From Hofstenia miamia (taxonomy: Eukaryota; Xenacoelomorpha; Acoela; Hofsteniidae), in NCBI GenBank assembly GCA_900660155.1, contig CABFPE010000141.1, forward strand, positions 703,766 through 767,765: DNA of 64,000 nt, written 5' to 3'. The notes beneath the pieces were generated by a model. It was not told the origin of the DNA. It made no database searches and saw only the letters and a list, made by a program, of their open reading frames with translations. Numbering within the stretch: position 1 is the stretch's first letter; each line of letters begins with the position of its first letter. The translations under genes and the position numbers were made by a program. Positions 34,801-50,000 of the stretch are shown here, one piece after another.

Positions 34801-37800
34801 CACAAAACTTTTAAAAATTAGAACTGACTGTGTGTATTTCTGATTTTTTGTAATAGAAAATTTAATAAATCAGTAACCTAATGCAGCACAGCTAAACGTT
34901 GTCAAATTTTAATTCTAGTACTTGCAATTAATATTTTTGTAAGTGAACGAATATCTTTTACCATGACTGTACAATTACGCATCGCCCTAACTTCTGTTAT
35001 TTAGAAGCATTAAATCAATGAATATTCATTCTGAAATAATTATATATATAGTTCTCGTAGTAATGTAAGTACAGATATATACGTATTTATAGCTATGGTA
35101 TAACACAGATAAGGAAATGAGCCGAAAACTTAGGCCTAAGCGTGCTAATTCGGCCGATTTTTATGATATTGTTTAAAATTTGTTTTTAAATTTTCGGTTT
35201 GCAAGACCAATATTGAATTAAAAATGTCTAAAAACATCTGTTCACTGAAAATGAAAAAAATAATTTAGTTCGAAGAGTGCAAGGTATAATATCAGTGAAA
35301 ACAATAAAAATTTTTACCTAAAGTATTAAATTTAGATTCTAGTTGAAATCGGGTTATATCTGCAAGTTTGACACACAAGTTGGAGAATGCATCACCTCAC
35401 TGACATTCCAACTTGCCGTTAGTTGTTTACAGAGCAATTCACCCCGTTTAAGCTTGTCAAAAAAATTTGGATTAAAGATTTTTTACAAGCACGCAGTCCT
35501 TATATACTTTAGTATTACGATCAGTTTCTATTGATTTGTCGTACCTGGACCCACCGTAGGAATAAAATATTGGCAACAACATAGTTTATCTTATAAAACA
35601 AGGGTCTTAGAAGGTCTGCAGTGAAAATCAGTATCGTACATTCATCAGGGGAGGGGCCAGGGTAGTGAATTGCGGGCTTCTGTAAATGGACGCGCGTGCC
35701 CGATCTGGCCCGTACCCGCCTGTAACATAAACAGGGCCGCCATCTGTCCGCCCTGTTGATGCCCTGAGTTAACAGTATAATGAGGACACCAAGCAGTCGA
35801 AATTAATTATTTATTATGTTTGTTGTTTAGCTTATTTCAAGGTACACGGAGTTATTTACCCCACATTTAGGCATCATGTAACAAGACTAGTAACGACGTT
35901 GTTCATCAGTCACTCAATTAATTACGCGTCAGCAAATTTGTGTGCTCAATTAACAGGTACTAACCAAGATGAGATCTTTTTCTGGATGATGCGTGAGGAA
36001 AATTTTGACACTTAGCCAAAGCAATTTGCAGAAAATAAATAGACAGCCACATGAATACAGGGCCGCCCCTTTCGCCAGGGCCGCACTTTAATGTGCAGGG
36101 CGGCCCGTGCCCGCCCGTTTGTCCTACGGGCTTGCCCTGACCTTCCCTGCGAGTTGCGGGCACAGGGCCGCTCTGTGGGCACCAGACAGCCCGCAAACCA
36201 CTGGGCCAGGGACCAAACTTAAAATACAAATTATATGAAAATTTCAGTTCGGTCTATATTTTGAATACAGTAAGACAATAATGACTAAATATGATTACAT
36301 GCTATATAAAAATGGACCAACATTCTAGGTGCATTGCTGCTGGACCCAGGCTGAAAAGTGACAACCTGGGGATGGGCAAGTTGGGTTGTGGCCTCTGAAA
36401 ATGTTTACTATTTAATATTTTTTTGAAACTATTTGATTTTTGAAACATAAATAAATATTGTTCATTGACTTTATTTCTAATTTATTCATTAATTTTTATA
36501 AATGTCAGTTTATTCAAAATTATGAAAATGGGTACCGGGATAACGTAGTACTGGTTGATTTTGAGCGTAATTTTTTTGTTTTTCTGTTAGAGTAAGACTT
36601 TAACAATAACTAGAAAGAACATTAGCTAAATAAACTGCTTCCTTTTATTTTTAATGCTCAATTCATTTAGGTTCTTTTTCACCTTTATTTTTCCAAAAAT
36701 TGTTCACTTCAGAACTTAATTTGCATATAAAATCGCAACCAATGAATATATTTTTTGGAAAATTGGCAAAGATGTATGTCAAAGGTGTACCATAGCTCAT
36801 TAATTTATCTTTAATAGTTTGGAAATAAAAGAGAGGGAGCGATTCGGTCCCCTCAGTGCGGCATTGACATTTTACACCTCATTGGGTGAGGCAAGACCTG
36901 GCAAATCCGGAGAAGAGAAAATATTTTGATGTCATACTAATCATTTAATCAACCCATTATAATACCTCTAAGTTTTATTCCATTTGATTTTAAGATCAGA
37001 TTGAAAACGTCTAGATCTTTGTTTCATAAATCCGGAATTATTAATGTTTTTAATAAAGATTCTGCGCTTCAATTCGGAGTAATATTCTATAAATACATCG
37101 AAGAGCTAATCTATGTTATTTGGTCGAAGTATACCGTATTTTACTATTTAAAAGCAAAAGTAGAGTTATTTTCTAAACTTTCTTTTGCGAAGTTAATATA
37201 ATATTTAAGTTACGGAAATGAATCCGTATTTCTACCACCAAAAGGCGAAATATTATTGACAAGCGAGTTCTTTTTGAATTCGAATAGAAAATAATTAGTG
37301 TTTTTGAAGGTGCAATCGTTTTTTGAGTTTATCCTTTCTGTGGGGGAGAAGTGCTTCTGATTCTGTGCTTTGTTTGGTGGATAAATGCAAATTTTGTGTT
37401 TAAACTAAATGTTTTTTTAATTGTTGTATAGCTTTCATTTATTTTTTTTGAAGAAGAGAATGTAATGAAGATGAATTAGCATGCTGCTTTAGTATTACCG
37501 GATTAAAAATCAAATAGAACATGGAATTCTCTTTTATATATCAATGGTTTTTCGAAATTTCTCTGTTTGATTTGAGATCAGAGACCTATCAATGGCCCAA
37601 TATGACTTCATCAAACCTCAAAATTTCAGCATTTTTTGAAAAATATTAAATATTGGTATTTTCAGTTGGAAATGCTAGAATTTGTTAAAGCTCATTCCGA
37701 GTTATTCATATATAATTTTTTTACTTATTTTATATACTTTTTTCACACTAACAATAATACATTTTTGCGAAAATTGGAAGTCCGCGCCCCCAGTTGAAAA

Positions 37801-40800
37801 ACACTACCATACATAAAATTTGCAGATATTTAGAAAATGTTTATTAAGTTTATTAGCAACGTATTCCGCGACAACATGAGGCAAATCTGCTTCAAACGCC
37901 ATTAACCTCAACTTTAACCCTCAACCTGAAAGGCATCTGAAAAATTTGCAAATTTTTTCCTTTTAGTAGAATTGCTGCCTTACTTTATTGACTCTCTCAA
38001 TGAAATTGCCTACAAATGCAAGATATTCATTTTTACCTTGTAACCTCCTGCATAGTACCAGTGTGTTGGCACAATTACAACATATTCGTTGAGGCATAGT
38101 TTGTTCTTATTACAAGTTTGATTGGATAAAATAATTCTTATACCTTTCACACATTGTGTGTAATGGGGCATGGTGTGTTTGTTGGTATAAAAAGTGCATA
38201 AATGCAAAGGTTATTTGGTTTGCAATATGAATTTGGCCGCCTAACAAAGTAATTAATGAAAATAAATGAAATGTTTGTACAGATGAGGCCGTATAATGTC
38301 ACATTATGTCCTTAGTTGAAACCAGATGAAGAATGTATAACTTTCTTTTGCATTTGCAAAGTTTTACAGTGAAATGTTTTTTGTTCGTATTTAATTCATC
38401 AAAAAAAATTATTAATTGTACAATGCTTAGATAGCTTGTGAGGGTTTCTATTGAAGACATATACAGAACTAGCATATATTCATTAAAATTTCAAGTGCCC
38501 ATATCTTTTCTTTCTATATGGGCTAGCGAAAAAGTAAAAATCGAATCGCATTCATCAAATTGACTCGAATCGCCTCTGTTATAACATGTTGCTATTCCAA
38601 AATAAAATTCCGAAATTCTTGCACATTTTGGGGTTTTTTCCACTTCATCCTTGAGAATTTGCTAAACATTTTCTTTTGGGTTAATGTCGGGAGAATTTGG
38701 AGGTCATTGCAAAAATTGGATATTTTTTAACGCAAAAAAATCCGTTGAGAATTTTGATGTATGAGGAGTTGCCCCATCTTGCTCCATTATTCATCCGTCT
38801 TGTACAAACAGTCTGCGTATGCTGAAAATTCCTCTATAATTGCGCAGTATTTTCTGCTGTCGATAGTACCAGGAACGAGGGCCATCCAAAATTTTCAAGT
38901 AGAACCCACGATGATATAGAGCGCCCCATACCATGACTTTGGGATAAAATTTGGGTACCTTTCTCACGGACCGCCTACCTCGTTTTGACTACCAAACTTG
39001 AATTTGTTACGGTAAACTTGGAAGATGCTTTCATCTGTAGAAAAAAACGTCTCGAAATTGTTGGTTTTTCAAGTTCTTAAGAAATCTAGGCGCTTTTGCT
39101 CGTGTGCTTCCGTCACCTACGGTACTTTTTTCGGAAATTTTTTTTATGGATTCCAGACTGTTTTAAGTTTCGTTGCACTGTGGATCTGCTGACGTCTTTT
39201 CCCGTTTTCTGAACAAACTTTTGATGAACATTACGTGCAGAAAATGTCGGAGCATAAATGCAATTCCGGACAATTTTTGTCGATCCTGACCAGTCAATTT
39301 CTTGGGTCGGCCACTTCCTGGCTTTCTCTCTAATGACCCGCCCTTCTTGAGAATGTTGTAGCACTGGCTCAATGTCCTTATAGGCATGTGACAAATCTTG
39401 AATAAATCATTTTTATTTTTGGTACCTGTGTGGTAAAGATTTTCGAGTCTACTCTGAGATCTTGACAACTCATGTTATCCTAAAATAAAGCGCGTGTAGC
39501 TAGACAGGTATTAGTGAACAAACACGTTCACACGTCAGTAAAGTAAGGCAAACAATTATTTTTTTCGTCCAGAAAGTGCTAAAAACAAAACCTGTACAGC
39601 GGCCACTTTTTTTGACCCACGCTATATACTTTTCCATTTGAAAACAAATGGAAACTTTTGTGTTCATAGGTTTCATACATGCTATCTCAATTACATTTTT
39701 AATTGAAGCGTTATTCGATAGTTTTCCCTTAACCAAATTAACACCAGTGCAATCAATTGGAAATTGGAAATCTCACACATTTCCTGCAGCAAGGAAAGGC
39801 TAAACGTATTAATTGAATTCACATGAACATTAACAAGGATTGTTTTTCTGCAAACAATTTGATGGACTTAAAAGTACCTTATGTATGCATGCTAAAGGTG
39901 GGTGCAAGTAACATTTTTGGTGGAGGCGACCCCGTCGTTGACGAATATTTAAATATGACAAATGACCTATTATAGGGGCGCTGAATGCAAGCTAAATTGA
40001 ACTATTATAATGGCGCTAAATATAACTAAAGGTCTATTACATATATAATGACGCTTAATATTGTGCATGTATTTAATTTTAACGGGAGGCGTCCCCAACA
40101 CTAGTGATGTTCGAGTACCGGTACTACCCACAAGTATCCTGTTTCACCCTCCTATACCCGCGAGACGAAGAGTTCTCATAATCATTATAGGGTACGGGTA
40201 AGCACTTTATTCAACACTATGTGCATTTTAATCAAGATTTTTTTCAAAAAATTAAATTATTAATAAAATTTTGAAAAAAATAAAATTAACCTATAATGCA
40301 AATTATGTTCGAAATTTTATTGGAAGTTTTTAAATTGCCTTATAGCAGCAAATAAACTTTTATTCTCGAGTACAAATTCGTACTAGTAATAAAATTTTTG
40401 TCGGGTGTGTGTAGTATTAAAAAAGTTCTGCCCGCATATTACTAACGCACACTTAGCTTTGTGTATTCTCAGTTTCAGTCATGGCTGTCTTATTCATTGC
40501 CATGAATGTAGGCCAAATCACAAAACTCATAAAGAATTATAAACTAATTGACGAATGCGGCTTTCTCGAGTAATTTACTTTCATTTTGCCAGACTGTAAT
40601 TATTCTCGTGTTTCCAATCAAGCTTCTTCACGCTAGTTAGACTTCCACTGGAATTAAAACTATTCAAAGCAGTGTTTTATTTGAAGTTTATTGATTAAAA
40701 CTTTCACATTTAAAAGAGAAATTGATCAAAGTTTGTTCGAGTTTGAATAAAGTTATCATATATTACCTTCTAGTTTCTATAGATTTCCTTGGGTTCAATT

Positions 40801-43800
40801 ATTCATTTAGATATCTTTGTTATGATGACTCTTTTAAATGCAGTTAATTCGGAATTCAGTTTGAGGTATTTACTAAAATCTACAGAATTTTTTATTCGAA
40901 CGCTATGAAATTCCGTATAACAAAGTTTGTTCCACTCGTATTTGCTTTGCTGACGCGATTACTATTTTTGATTCGCTTACGATTCGATCAGCTGACTCAA
41001 TTAAAATTATTTGTCATCTTTGGGTCGAGTTCAAATGTAGGAATTACGTTAAATTTATCAATTTTAAATGGCTAAAATTAATTATTGGAAGCAGGCAAAA
41101 GTGCAAGAGGATTCATTACACCTCAAAGCATAAATCAAATAATATTTCCTTGCTGCTGTCCCAAGAAATTTACAATGGTAAATTGATATAGAAACTGCAA
41201 TTTTCTTAAATTTAATAAATTTATTTCAAAATTTTGAATTAAGTAAGGATAAAGCCGCTGTTATTTGTGAAATTAAACTAGCGAGTGTAATGCTCAGAGA
41301 ATCCAAAAATTTTACTTTAAAAATTCAAATATTAGCTTAAATTTAATAAAACGCATGACCTACAAATTGCTATGACATATAAATATGACCTTACTCATTA
41401 TCAAAATTTCAAAAATTTAACTGTTATGTTTTTAATTTGAAATAGTCAGTTGAGAATATCATCATGATAGCGTTATACTTAAAGTAGGGCAGTTATATAT
41501 TGTGCCCTTGAAATTTTTAATAAAATGACCCTTGACTCAAAATATCACAATACTCAATATTTGGTGGTCAATATAATGCTAATTTATAAACTATGCACTG
41601 CGGCAACATTCAAAATTGCGTATTGAAGAAATTCAAGTGACTTAATTGTTAAATTTTAAGAGGTTATTGTAAACTTTCTCAGCTTCGCCACTAAATGCAC
41701 TGAAATAATGTGACTGTTAAATTTTTGACATGTGAGCACTATTTTGGGAATTTCAATGTCTTATTTGCAATGTATGTTTTGGAAACAGTGTGATAAGTAT
41801 CTAGTACCTTCATGAACTGCTTTCAAAAAATATCAAAGGCATATAATCCATATGATGTTGATAACTTTGAAACTTGTGAATTCATTTTTGAGGGAAATGA
41901 AGAAGTGAATACAATAATATGGATTAAATTCTTCAAAAGATAAGCAAGTAAGCATTTGCAATGCTAAAAAATTGCAATTCTATTTTTGGAATGGAACTTA
42001 GGTTGAAGTCAAAATACCTGGTAGTTTAGCTCATCATATTGCAAGAATTACACAAAATTCTTTGAAACACATCCTTTTGCTGAAGGCATTGAATTTCAAC
42101 ACAATTCATTCAAATATATTTTGAATTTTTGGTGTTTGAAATAGGGAAGTACCCAAAATAGTGCACTTGTTTTTACGGTCCTGAGGAGTTGTGCTAATTT
42201 GAGGTTTGACTAATAAAATATTTCCAGATAATGCTTGAGCGAAGATTAAAATTTCCGTCTATTTATTTAACATTATAATGTGTTTTTACATCAAATGACA
42301 CTAGACACTTTTGACCACTTCCATTAATTTAAATTGTTCTATTGAATTTTTCATCGTTCTTCACCAAAATAAAATGTTTTAACAGAGCAATAGTATGATG
42401 TTATGGTCGAAGTTTGCTATGAGATCAAAAATAAACTGATTACTTGCATGGATACATTGATACAAAATTGGTGACATCATGGCAACATACTTTATAAGTA
42501 TATTAACTCAATACCCCCAGTAGTAAAAAAAAATGATCACCTAAAATATATTGTGAAAAGAAGCCTTACATTTACGCAGTACACAACATCTCTATGAGAA
42601 ATTTTCCACATCAAATTTAATTTTGCTAATGATCGGTTTTCAAAGCGTCACTGACAAATAAATATGACAAAAAATTCATTGAATAACTTAAATCATGCCG
42701 TAATGTTATGTAAGTATTACCCAGAGCATGGAAATCATGCTCAGTATGATATTATATGACCTAAAATAACTTACCACTTACACATAATTTTTTTAAAACA
42801 GAATTTGGACTTACTAAAAATATATACTAATAGGAAAAAATGTTACTTTAATTACCGTTGAATGCCCTGCTAATGAGTTTTCTGTTAATAATGTAATCAA
42901 TGAATTTGCATCAGTGATTTTTTTGTTGAGGTCGCGTACCAAATCTACAATTCAAGTCGGGTTCGGTTTGACATTTTGGGAGAAGGCTAATCACTGATGT
43001 GTAGCGCCATTGCACCCCTTTTTGGTCTTTCATTGAAAATCGAAATTTTATCATTATAACTCCTCTGAACAAATTTGCCAACCCAAATCTTATAGGCTTC
43101 CTGCCGCACAATATGAGCATCGACGGGCCATCAATGATATAAGTAATTTTTCTTTATTTGGAACACTAGTTGGTATTGTGAAAATACACAAAAAACGTCG
43201 TTTGCAGCATGCAACATGAAATAATATACCAGTCGGAGGTTTGACATATCTGAATAGTATTTAGCAATTTGAAGTTTGCTTCGAATTTCGTTCAAGTAAT
43301 GTATATTCTCCTTTCTTTTTACGGTCGATCATTTCTGCTAAACTTTCGTTTAATTCAAGATAGAAAACAGTTTTCGCTATTACATGCAATCACTATATTG
43401 TAACTACAATTTTCGTTCTCTGACCAGTGTTTGCTTATACAAAACATGTTTATTGCAGAGTTGGAACCGACAGAAAATTGCACGACCGGGTCGATAGTTG
43501 GTCGCGTGAGGTATTACTGTGGAAGTGATGAAGCTTTAATAAATGAATTCCTCAACAATATATCAGCATTTCAAAAATTGGTTTTATACAAAATTTTATT
43601 TAACTTATTGCGATTTTTTTCACAACAAGAAGTGGCTACCTCTCATTTATCGTATAGAAATTCTTGAATACTATTGCCAAGTTTTAAGAGTATTTATCTA
43701 GAAGATTATGTACATCGTGTAATGTTGTCTTCTACTCGAACCTGAATTTTGATTTTGATAGTAGTGTAATAAATAAATGTTCTATTATTATGTGTTTTCC

Positions 43801-44561
43801 AATTCGTCTTATCGTAAGAAAATCGTAAAAGTGAATAGCTTGACCGGTCAGTTTTTCTCAATGTCGTCGCACTCCTAACACCGTAAAGGCAAGAACCTCA
43901 GGAGATCCCTTACACGTAGTGTTGCGTTCACCAATCTAGTGTACTACCAAGTAATAGTAGCTATAACTCGTCTGCTGTACTCTAAGATCAGTACAGTAAG
44001 TTTAAGTTTACATAGCAAACCCGCTTAAACTGGAGCCCAAAGTAACCCCCACACACTATCTCAATGAACCAAAGTAAAGTGCGTTGCACTTGTTCTGTGA
44101 GACCCACTGCTGTCTATCACACCTGTTATCCACCTTATTACTTTGTTTCAATTTATGTTAATGTATTAAAGAGTATTAAATATAGTTTTTAATATAGGGT
44201 TGAATGTATACATGTAGCCATTTTTTGTTTATTTAGATTGGGTATGACCGACGGTGAATTCGTTTTTATCTTCTTTCTTTTGGCAGAAGATGACATTACA
44301 CTTTATGAGCGAGGGGAACTTTTCCGCGGAAAAGGCATGACACAGCTTAAAATACTTGAAGCAGTTTTGATAATTACTTTTGATAAGAACTTAAAGGATT
44401 TGCAAACATTCCAGGTTTCTATTTTTTGAATTTCTTTATCATAATATTCTATATTGATTTAAGAAACGTATGGAAACAGTGTGTAAATGAGCATGTACCG
44501 GTATATCTGCAGCCGTTTGTGGTGAATGGATGCTAAAGGTCTTTTCCTGAAAATTAATAGT

Positions 44562-44592
<31 letters not shown>

Positions 44593-47031
44593 AAGATGTA
44601 AAATCATAAATATTTAGTATATCATTGCAGCATTTGGCATTTTAAAAGTTGTCTTAACAATATTTTCCTCCATTATTTAGTCCTAGAAATATTTTTCTAA
44701 ATCAACAACGATCAGAGCTATTGTAATTTCATTCTCTGCTATATTATATTTGCCAATTTTATAAGTTAGTAATTTTATATCAAAGAGCAGAATGGGCAAA
44801 TTGTGCAAAGACTGCACTGAAGCTTCTCTTCGTCCCACAGTAAATGCCATCGCCTTGTATGATGCTTTGATTTACAACGCGGCACTCTTCGACTACATGG
44901 TTGAGAACGACATAGATTTTGGAAATATACTTGAAGCAACTGAAAACTTTTCGAGTGTTTTAGTGAAGGGCGCCGTTTCTAATATTTATCTCAATGAAAA
45001 TCGACAGAGAATGGCTGTGTTTAACCTTTTGGCCTTTGATGCTGATCTTGCTCAGTAAGTTTGAAGATATTAATCTCTTCATTGGAAAAGTACATCATTT
45101 TATACTAATTATTAAATTCCAATTTATGAAGAAATCATAATGTAATATCGTTTTTATTTGTTAATATGAAAACAGAGGATTGCTCGTCGTAATTGTAAAC
45201 GTTATCCCAGAATTTAGTGACATGATTTTCGTTCTTAGAATTATTCGAAATTCATTACTGGGTATATTTCTTGTAAATGAAAACTAACAGTTAGAATTAT
45301 GGCAAAATAATTGCTTTCACAAAATAAAACCCAGTTGTGCTCATTTAACAATATTAATTCTTCATTATTTTAAATTAAATTGCCTGCTATTTATATTGAT
45401 TACAATTGTACACAATGCACAATTTTGTTAAGAAACATTAGAAAATGATGTGTACATCTTAACCTAAATTATAAAGGAATTTGATGAAATTCTTATATAC
45501 TTCTACTTTGACAATGAAGAGGTTAATTGGAAAAGTACATCATTTTATACTAATTATTAAATTCCAATTTATGAAGCAAGACATAATGTAAAATCGTTTT
45601 CTATTAGTTAATTGTAAACGTTATCCCAGAATTTAGTGATATGATTTTCGTTCTTAGAATTATTCGAAATTCATTACTGGGTATATGTCTTGTAAATGAA
45701 AACCAACAGTTAGAATTATGGCAAAATAATTGCTTTCACAAAATAAAACCCAGTTGTGCTCATTTAACAATATTAATTCTTCATTATTTTAAATTAAATT
45801 GNATATAATATTAATCGAAAAAATGAATTTAAGCAATAAATAGCTACCTTTGTTTGACTGAAACATCTTGCTATCATTATGCTGGCAATCTTAAGATTAT
45901 TATTCCATATAATACGAAATTTTGTCTTAAGATAGACTCAAAAAGTCGTATTCGTAATCTACAAGGTTTTTTCTGTTTGGAATACCGTGTTTAATTATAG
46001 AAATTGCCATAGCCATTCGTTGTAAATGCAACAATTATCTTGACAATAATGATTGGACTTCTTCTTTTTTTGTTTTTTCTTAAACCATATGCCAAAATAG
46101 GATGTGGATTGTTCATGAACAAATACGGTATTAGTAAAGAGCATTAGAAGTTTTGTATGGCCCCGTTGCGGGACTAGCTGTAATTATTTGAAACAATGTG
46201 CGGAAGACACACTCTAGTCGCGAAAGTTACTATGTGCCGAGGTTATAGACATCGACTTGCGAAATGATTTAATTTCGAGGAGATTACTATTCTCCGAGCA
46301 CTTCCACGAAATTCTAATACTTTGTATAACCTGGGGCATTTTTGTGTTCGCTAATTAAGGCGATCCGAACTTCGTTGAGATATCAAAATTTTGAATTTGT
46401 CAACAGCAAAGGACGACACAGTAAATAATTCCTACTTATCGGCAAATGAGTAATGGGTAAATTCTAGTTAGTAGCTTCCTAAAGATTAACCAAGGGCTTT
46501 AGGAATGCAGCAGACTAGAGGAAGTTGATAGCTCCTGCTGTGGTTGTCAATGTGACTTGAGTTTGACTTATCGAATAGAACAAGTTCAAGAAATTCATAA
46601 ATCACATTTGCGGTTTCTCATGCAATTTTCCTCAACACATATGTTTAATGAATACATTATGAAAAACTTATTTCATTGAAACATTAAAATATATTTCTAA
46701 TTTCATTGAAAATTTATTCTTAAAAATACCACAGTTATTACTCTTTAACCTTGAGAGAAGCGTTGTCTTTCTTAATGATGCTCTCATTACTAAGCACAGA
46801 GCAGTGATGTGTGAAGAAGTGGCTGTCGTGACAAATAAATTAAAGTTAATTGGCAAGAGGCTAAAAATTCTACCTAATTTTTTATAAAATTGTTTAATTC
46901 GTGGATGAGAGTTTTGATTCTATGTCAGCAATTAACAAAGAATTTCATCTCGAATCGAATTTTGGTAGTTTGCTACCATACACTTGTATTGTCTGAAAAT
47001 TCAACTGAAGCTTAGATCAAGGTTGTTTGGA

Positions 47032-47063
<32 letters not shown>

Positions 47064-50000
47064 NNNNNNNNNNNNNNNNNNNNNNNNNNNNNNNNNNNNN
47101 NNNNNNNNNNNNNNNNNNNNNNNNNNNNNNNNNNNNNNNNNNNNNNNNNNNNNNNNNNNNNNNNNNNNNNNNNNNNNNNNNNNNNNNNNNNNTATATATA
47201 TATATCTATATTTCGGGACCTGCCCATGATTTATAAGATAGATCTGTATGTTCAAAGCTTTAGCACTAATGCATAATGCAGTACAGTTTTTTCATTTGCA
47301 GTCGTTTTTAACCCTTTGCCTCCCATAAATTTTGTAACTATCATTTCATTAAAGCTCCAATTAGTGTACTTTTTTTTGCTACTTTTTCGAGATGGAAACT
47401 CATTATTTTGCTTTTTCATTGTTTGTTGATTTGAATTTGACATTTGATATCTTAAATTGAATAATATGTCTTTTTCGTAGAATGATTTTTTATTAGATAA
47501 TTAGTAAAGCACTTCGTTTTAGGTTTTACATATCAATGAAATATGATGCTTTTACAAAACAAATAACTCATTTCCGCGATATTCATTGGAAGCAGGGATT
47601 TCCGCCTTTGGCCATTCCTCTGTACGTATCTTTTTTTCTACTGTTGCTTTTAACTAGCTTATTCTCTAACATCAATTTTGACCGAGCCTTTCTCGCAAAC
47701 TTTTGGATTTATGTTCTTAAAACTATGTCGTTGGCTACTTGTTTATTTGAGAAAAAATGTGCCCTATATTGTTTTACTTTTTGGTCCTCACATACATGTA
47801 ACCTATTTGAATACTGAATGCATTTGCCAGCTACATAATTTAATGACCGCCAATTCCTAGTTGTCAGGCAGTTTTATTGGGGACTCTTTCTGACAATATC
47901 TTCAGCACTAAAGTGAGATCTTTTGTCTTTATACCAAGGCTTTATTGATTTTCCCTAATTCTGTTATGATATTTTCTGAATTTACTTTCTAAAAGTTTAC
48001 AGTTCACTGAATATATGTGAAGATTCAAATTAATAAAATTAATAAAAATATGATTAATTATAAATTTATATTAATTGAAGACTACTAATGTGCATTTGGA
48101 AGTCTTATATATTCTTTGTTTAATGGAAATTTAGTAAGCATAATATTATTTACAATTTTAGTATTGTTTTCAAAAATTGCCACCATCTTTGGCATATAGT
48201 GATTGGAAATCACTGATTGATTGCGCAAGAAATTGATTAGTCAGTATCGAGAAAAATTGTCCGGAATTGCACTTGTAAATCCGAATTTTTCTGCGCATAA
48301 CATCCATCAAAAGTTTTTTCGGAAAACGGGAAACGACGTCAGCAGATCCACAGTGCAACGAAACTTAAAACAGTCTGGAATCCATAAAAAATTGCTGACA
48401 AAAATGCCCCAGATCAAGGAAGCACACGAGCAAAAACGCCTAGATTTCTCAAGAACTTGGAAAGACTCTGAAAAACTATCAGAGCATCATGAAAATGCAA
48501 CAACCATATTAACTCTTTTGTTGCCGTAATAATTGAGTCTTTTAAACTATCATGCGTGATTTCGATATGTGTCTATTTTGTATACATGTATGCAATGGCA
48601 TTAAAATTGTTTATCGTGCACTTACTGGTACCCATTGCAGCCACTGAATGCGCATTTCACATTACATTTTTACAGCAGGTCACTTGCTAAAAGAATATTT
48701 ATTGGAATACTTTGTGCATGGTACCCCCTACACAACACACCCTTTATTGTAGTCTTAAACTTTATATTGCCGGATTGTAAAAATCTCCAGTTTAATCGCT
48801 GTGATGATTATTAAGAATTCAATTACATACACCTCCCAACAGATTGCAAAAAGGCTTCTCCCAATCCTTAAAATGGTTAAACCTAATCCGTAATGTAAAC
48901 AATTCATTCAAATTATTACTTGCGGCAAAGAAGCCCTGTTTGTTAGAAACGTTACGTAAAAATATATAGAGTGATTGACAGAATTATTCAATAGAACTGT
49001 GTCTTAGTTTGTGTAATAGTCTGCATGCAGCAGAAGAAGTTATTATCTATTTTCAATTACTGTTTGTTTGTTAACCTGGTTGATTATCAATATTATTTCA
49101 AAGTAGGTATATATGGCGTTAGTGTTATTTTTCTCTAGTCTCAGACTGTTTTGTTTTTATTATCAAAAATACATTAATCTTTTATAATTTTAGGTCAATA
49201 ATTTTAGTCAAAAGAAACATTCGTCTTTGTAATTAGTAACAATTTTCCTTCACTTAACAATTTGAATTGTTTAGTTTAAGCAATTTATAAAGATATTTTG
49301 AACTAATCAAACGCAGTGGCGGCGGATACGGAGCAGTTGATCCTAAAAATAATCTTTCAAAAACACTTCCCAACTTTTTGTTAATTTCAACAGTAAAATT
49401 CGTCTTGATTAATATGCTGCGTAATAAATGTTGTTTGTTATTTTTATAACTTTATTAAAGTTAGACACTAAAAGAGGTGGAAACTTAATTCTAAATATTA
49501 TAGAAAAATAACTCGCACCCCTAACCAAAATTCTTTCAGCCGCCGCTGAACAAACTTCAAAGCAATCTAATACTGTGAATGTACTTAAAAACATGTTTTT
49601 ATAGTACACGACGCTGATATTGGAAATCGCCAATGTATTGCGACCATTTCAACCCATTTTGAACAAAAGTCGTTAGAATTATATTGACTGACTTGCTTTT
49701 AAGAATATTTTGTATTGGTAATTTTCAATTTTCCTTTGTGAAATGAATATGCACTCTCAACATGGCCTTTGCGGTGCTTTCGTACATACATATGTCTTGA
49801 ATTTGCATTGTTTAAAATCGTCTTATGGACTATCGGTGGTATCTCCGTTATACAAATATGGTCTTGCTTTAAGAAACCTAAATTGGCCAGGAAATATTCA
49901 GTAACCATTGATTTGCATTAATTTTTATTACAAATGTCTTTAAGAAATGTGTTCACATGGCTTTTTTAGATGTGGATTCCATAACGAACATTGCGTAGTG

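Larger units (their letters stand above)
31869..44236. other. Receptor cyclase intron 1 (12.4 kb)
   Basis: The AG|A split codon at its borders reads MLAADR-LGMTDGEFVF without interruption. It holds a hAT coding relic, a GC-rich hAT MITE, a decayed Tc1 copy and otherwise unremarkable AT-rich DNA, including about 40.2-43.8 kb, where I see nothing definite. Confidence 0.8.

Noticed and set aside
43431-43667. Forward open frame with ELEPTENCTTGSIVGRV between receptor exons 1 and 2
   Set aside because: Its best splice borders are phase 1 in and phase 2 out, which cannot sit between exons 1 and 2. These join directly and complete the fold.
43840-44140. GC-richer stretch before receptor exon 2, considered as SINE or tRNA-derived
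   Set aside because: No A/B box pattern, poly-A tail or target duplication could be seen.
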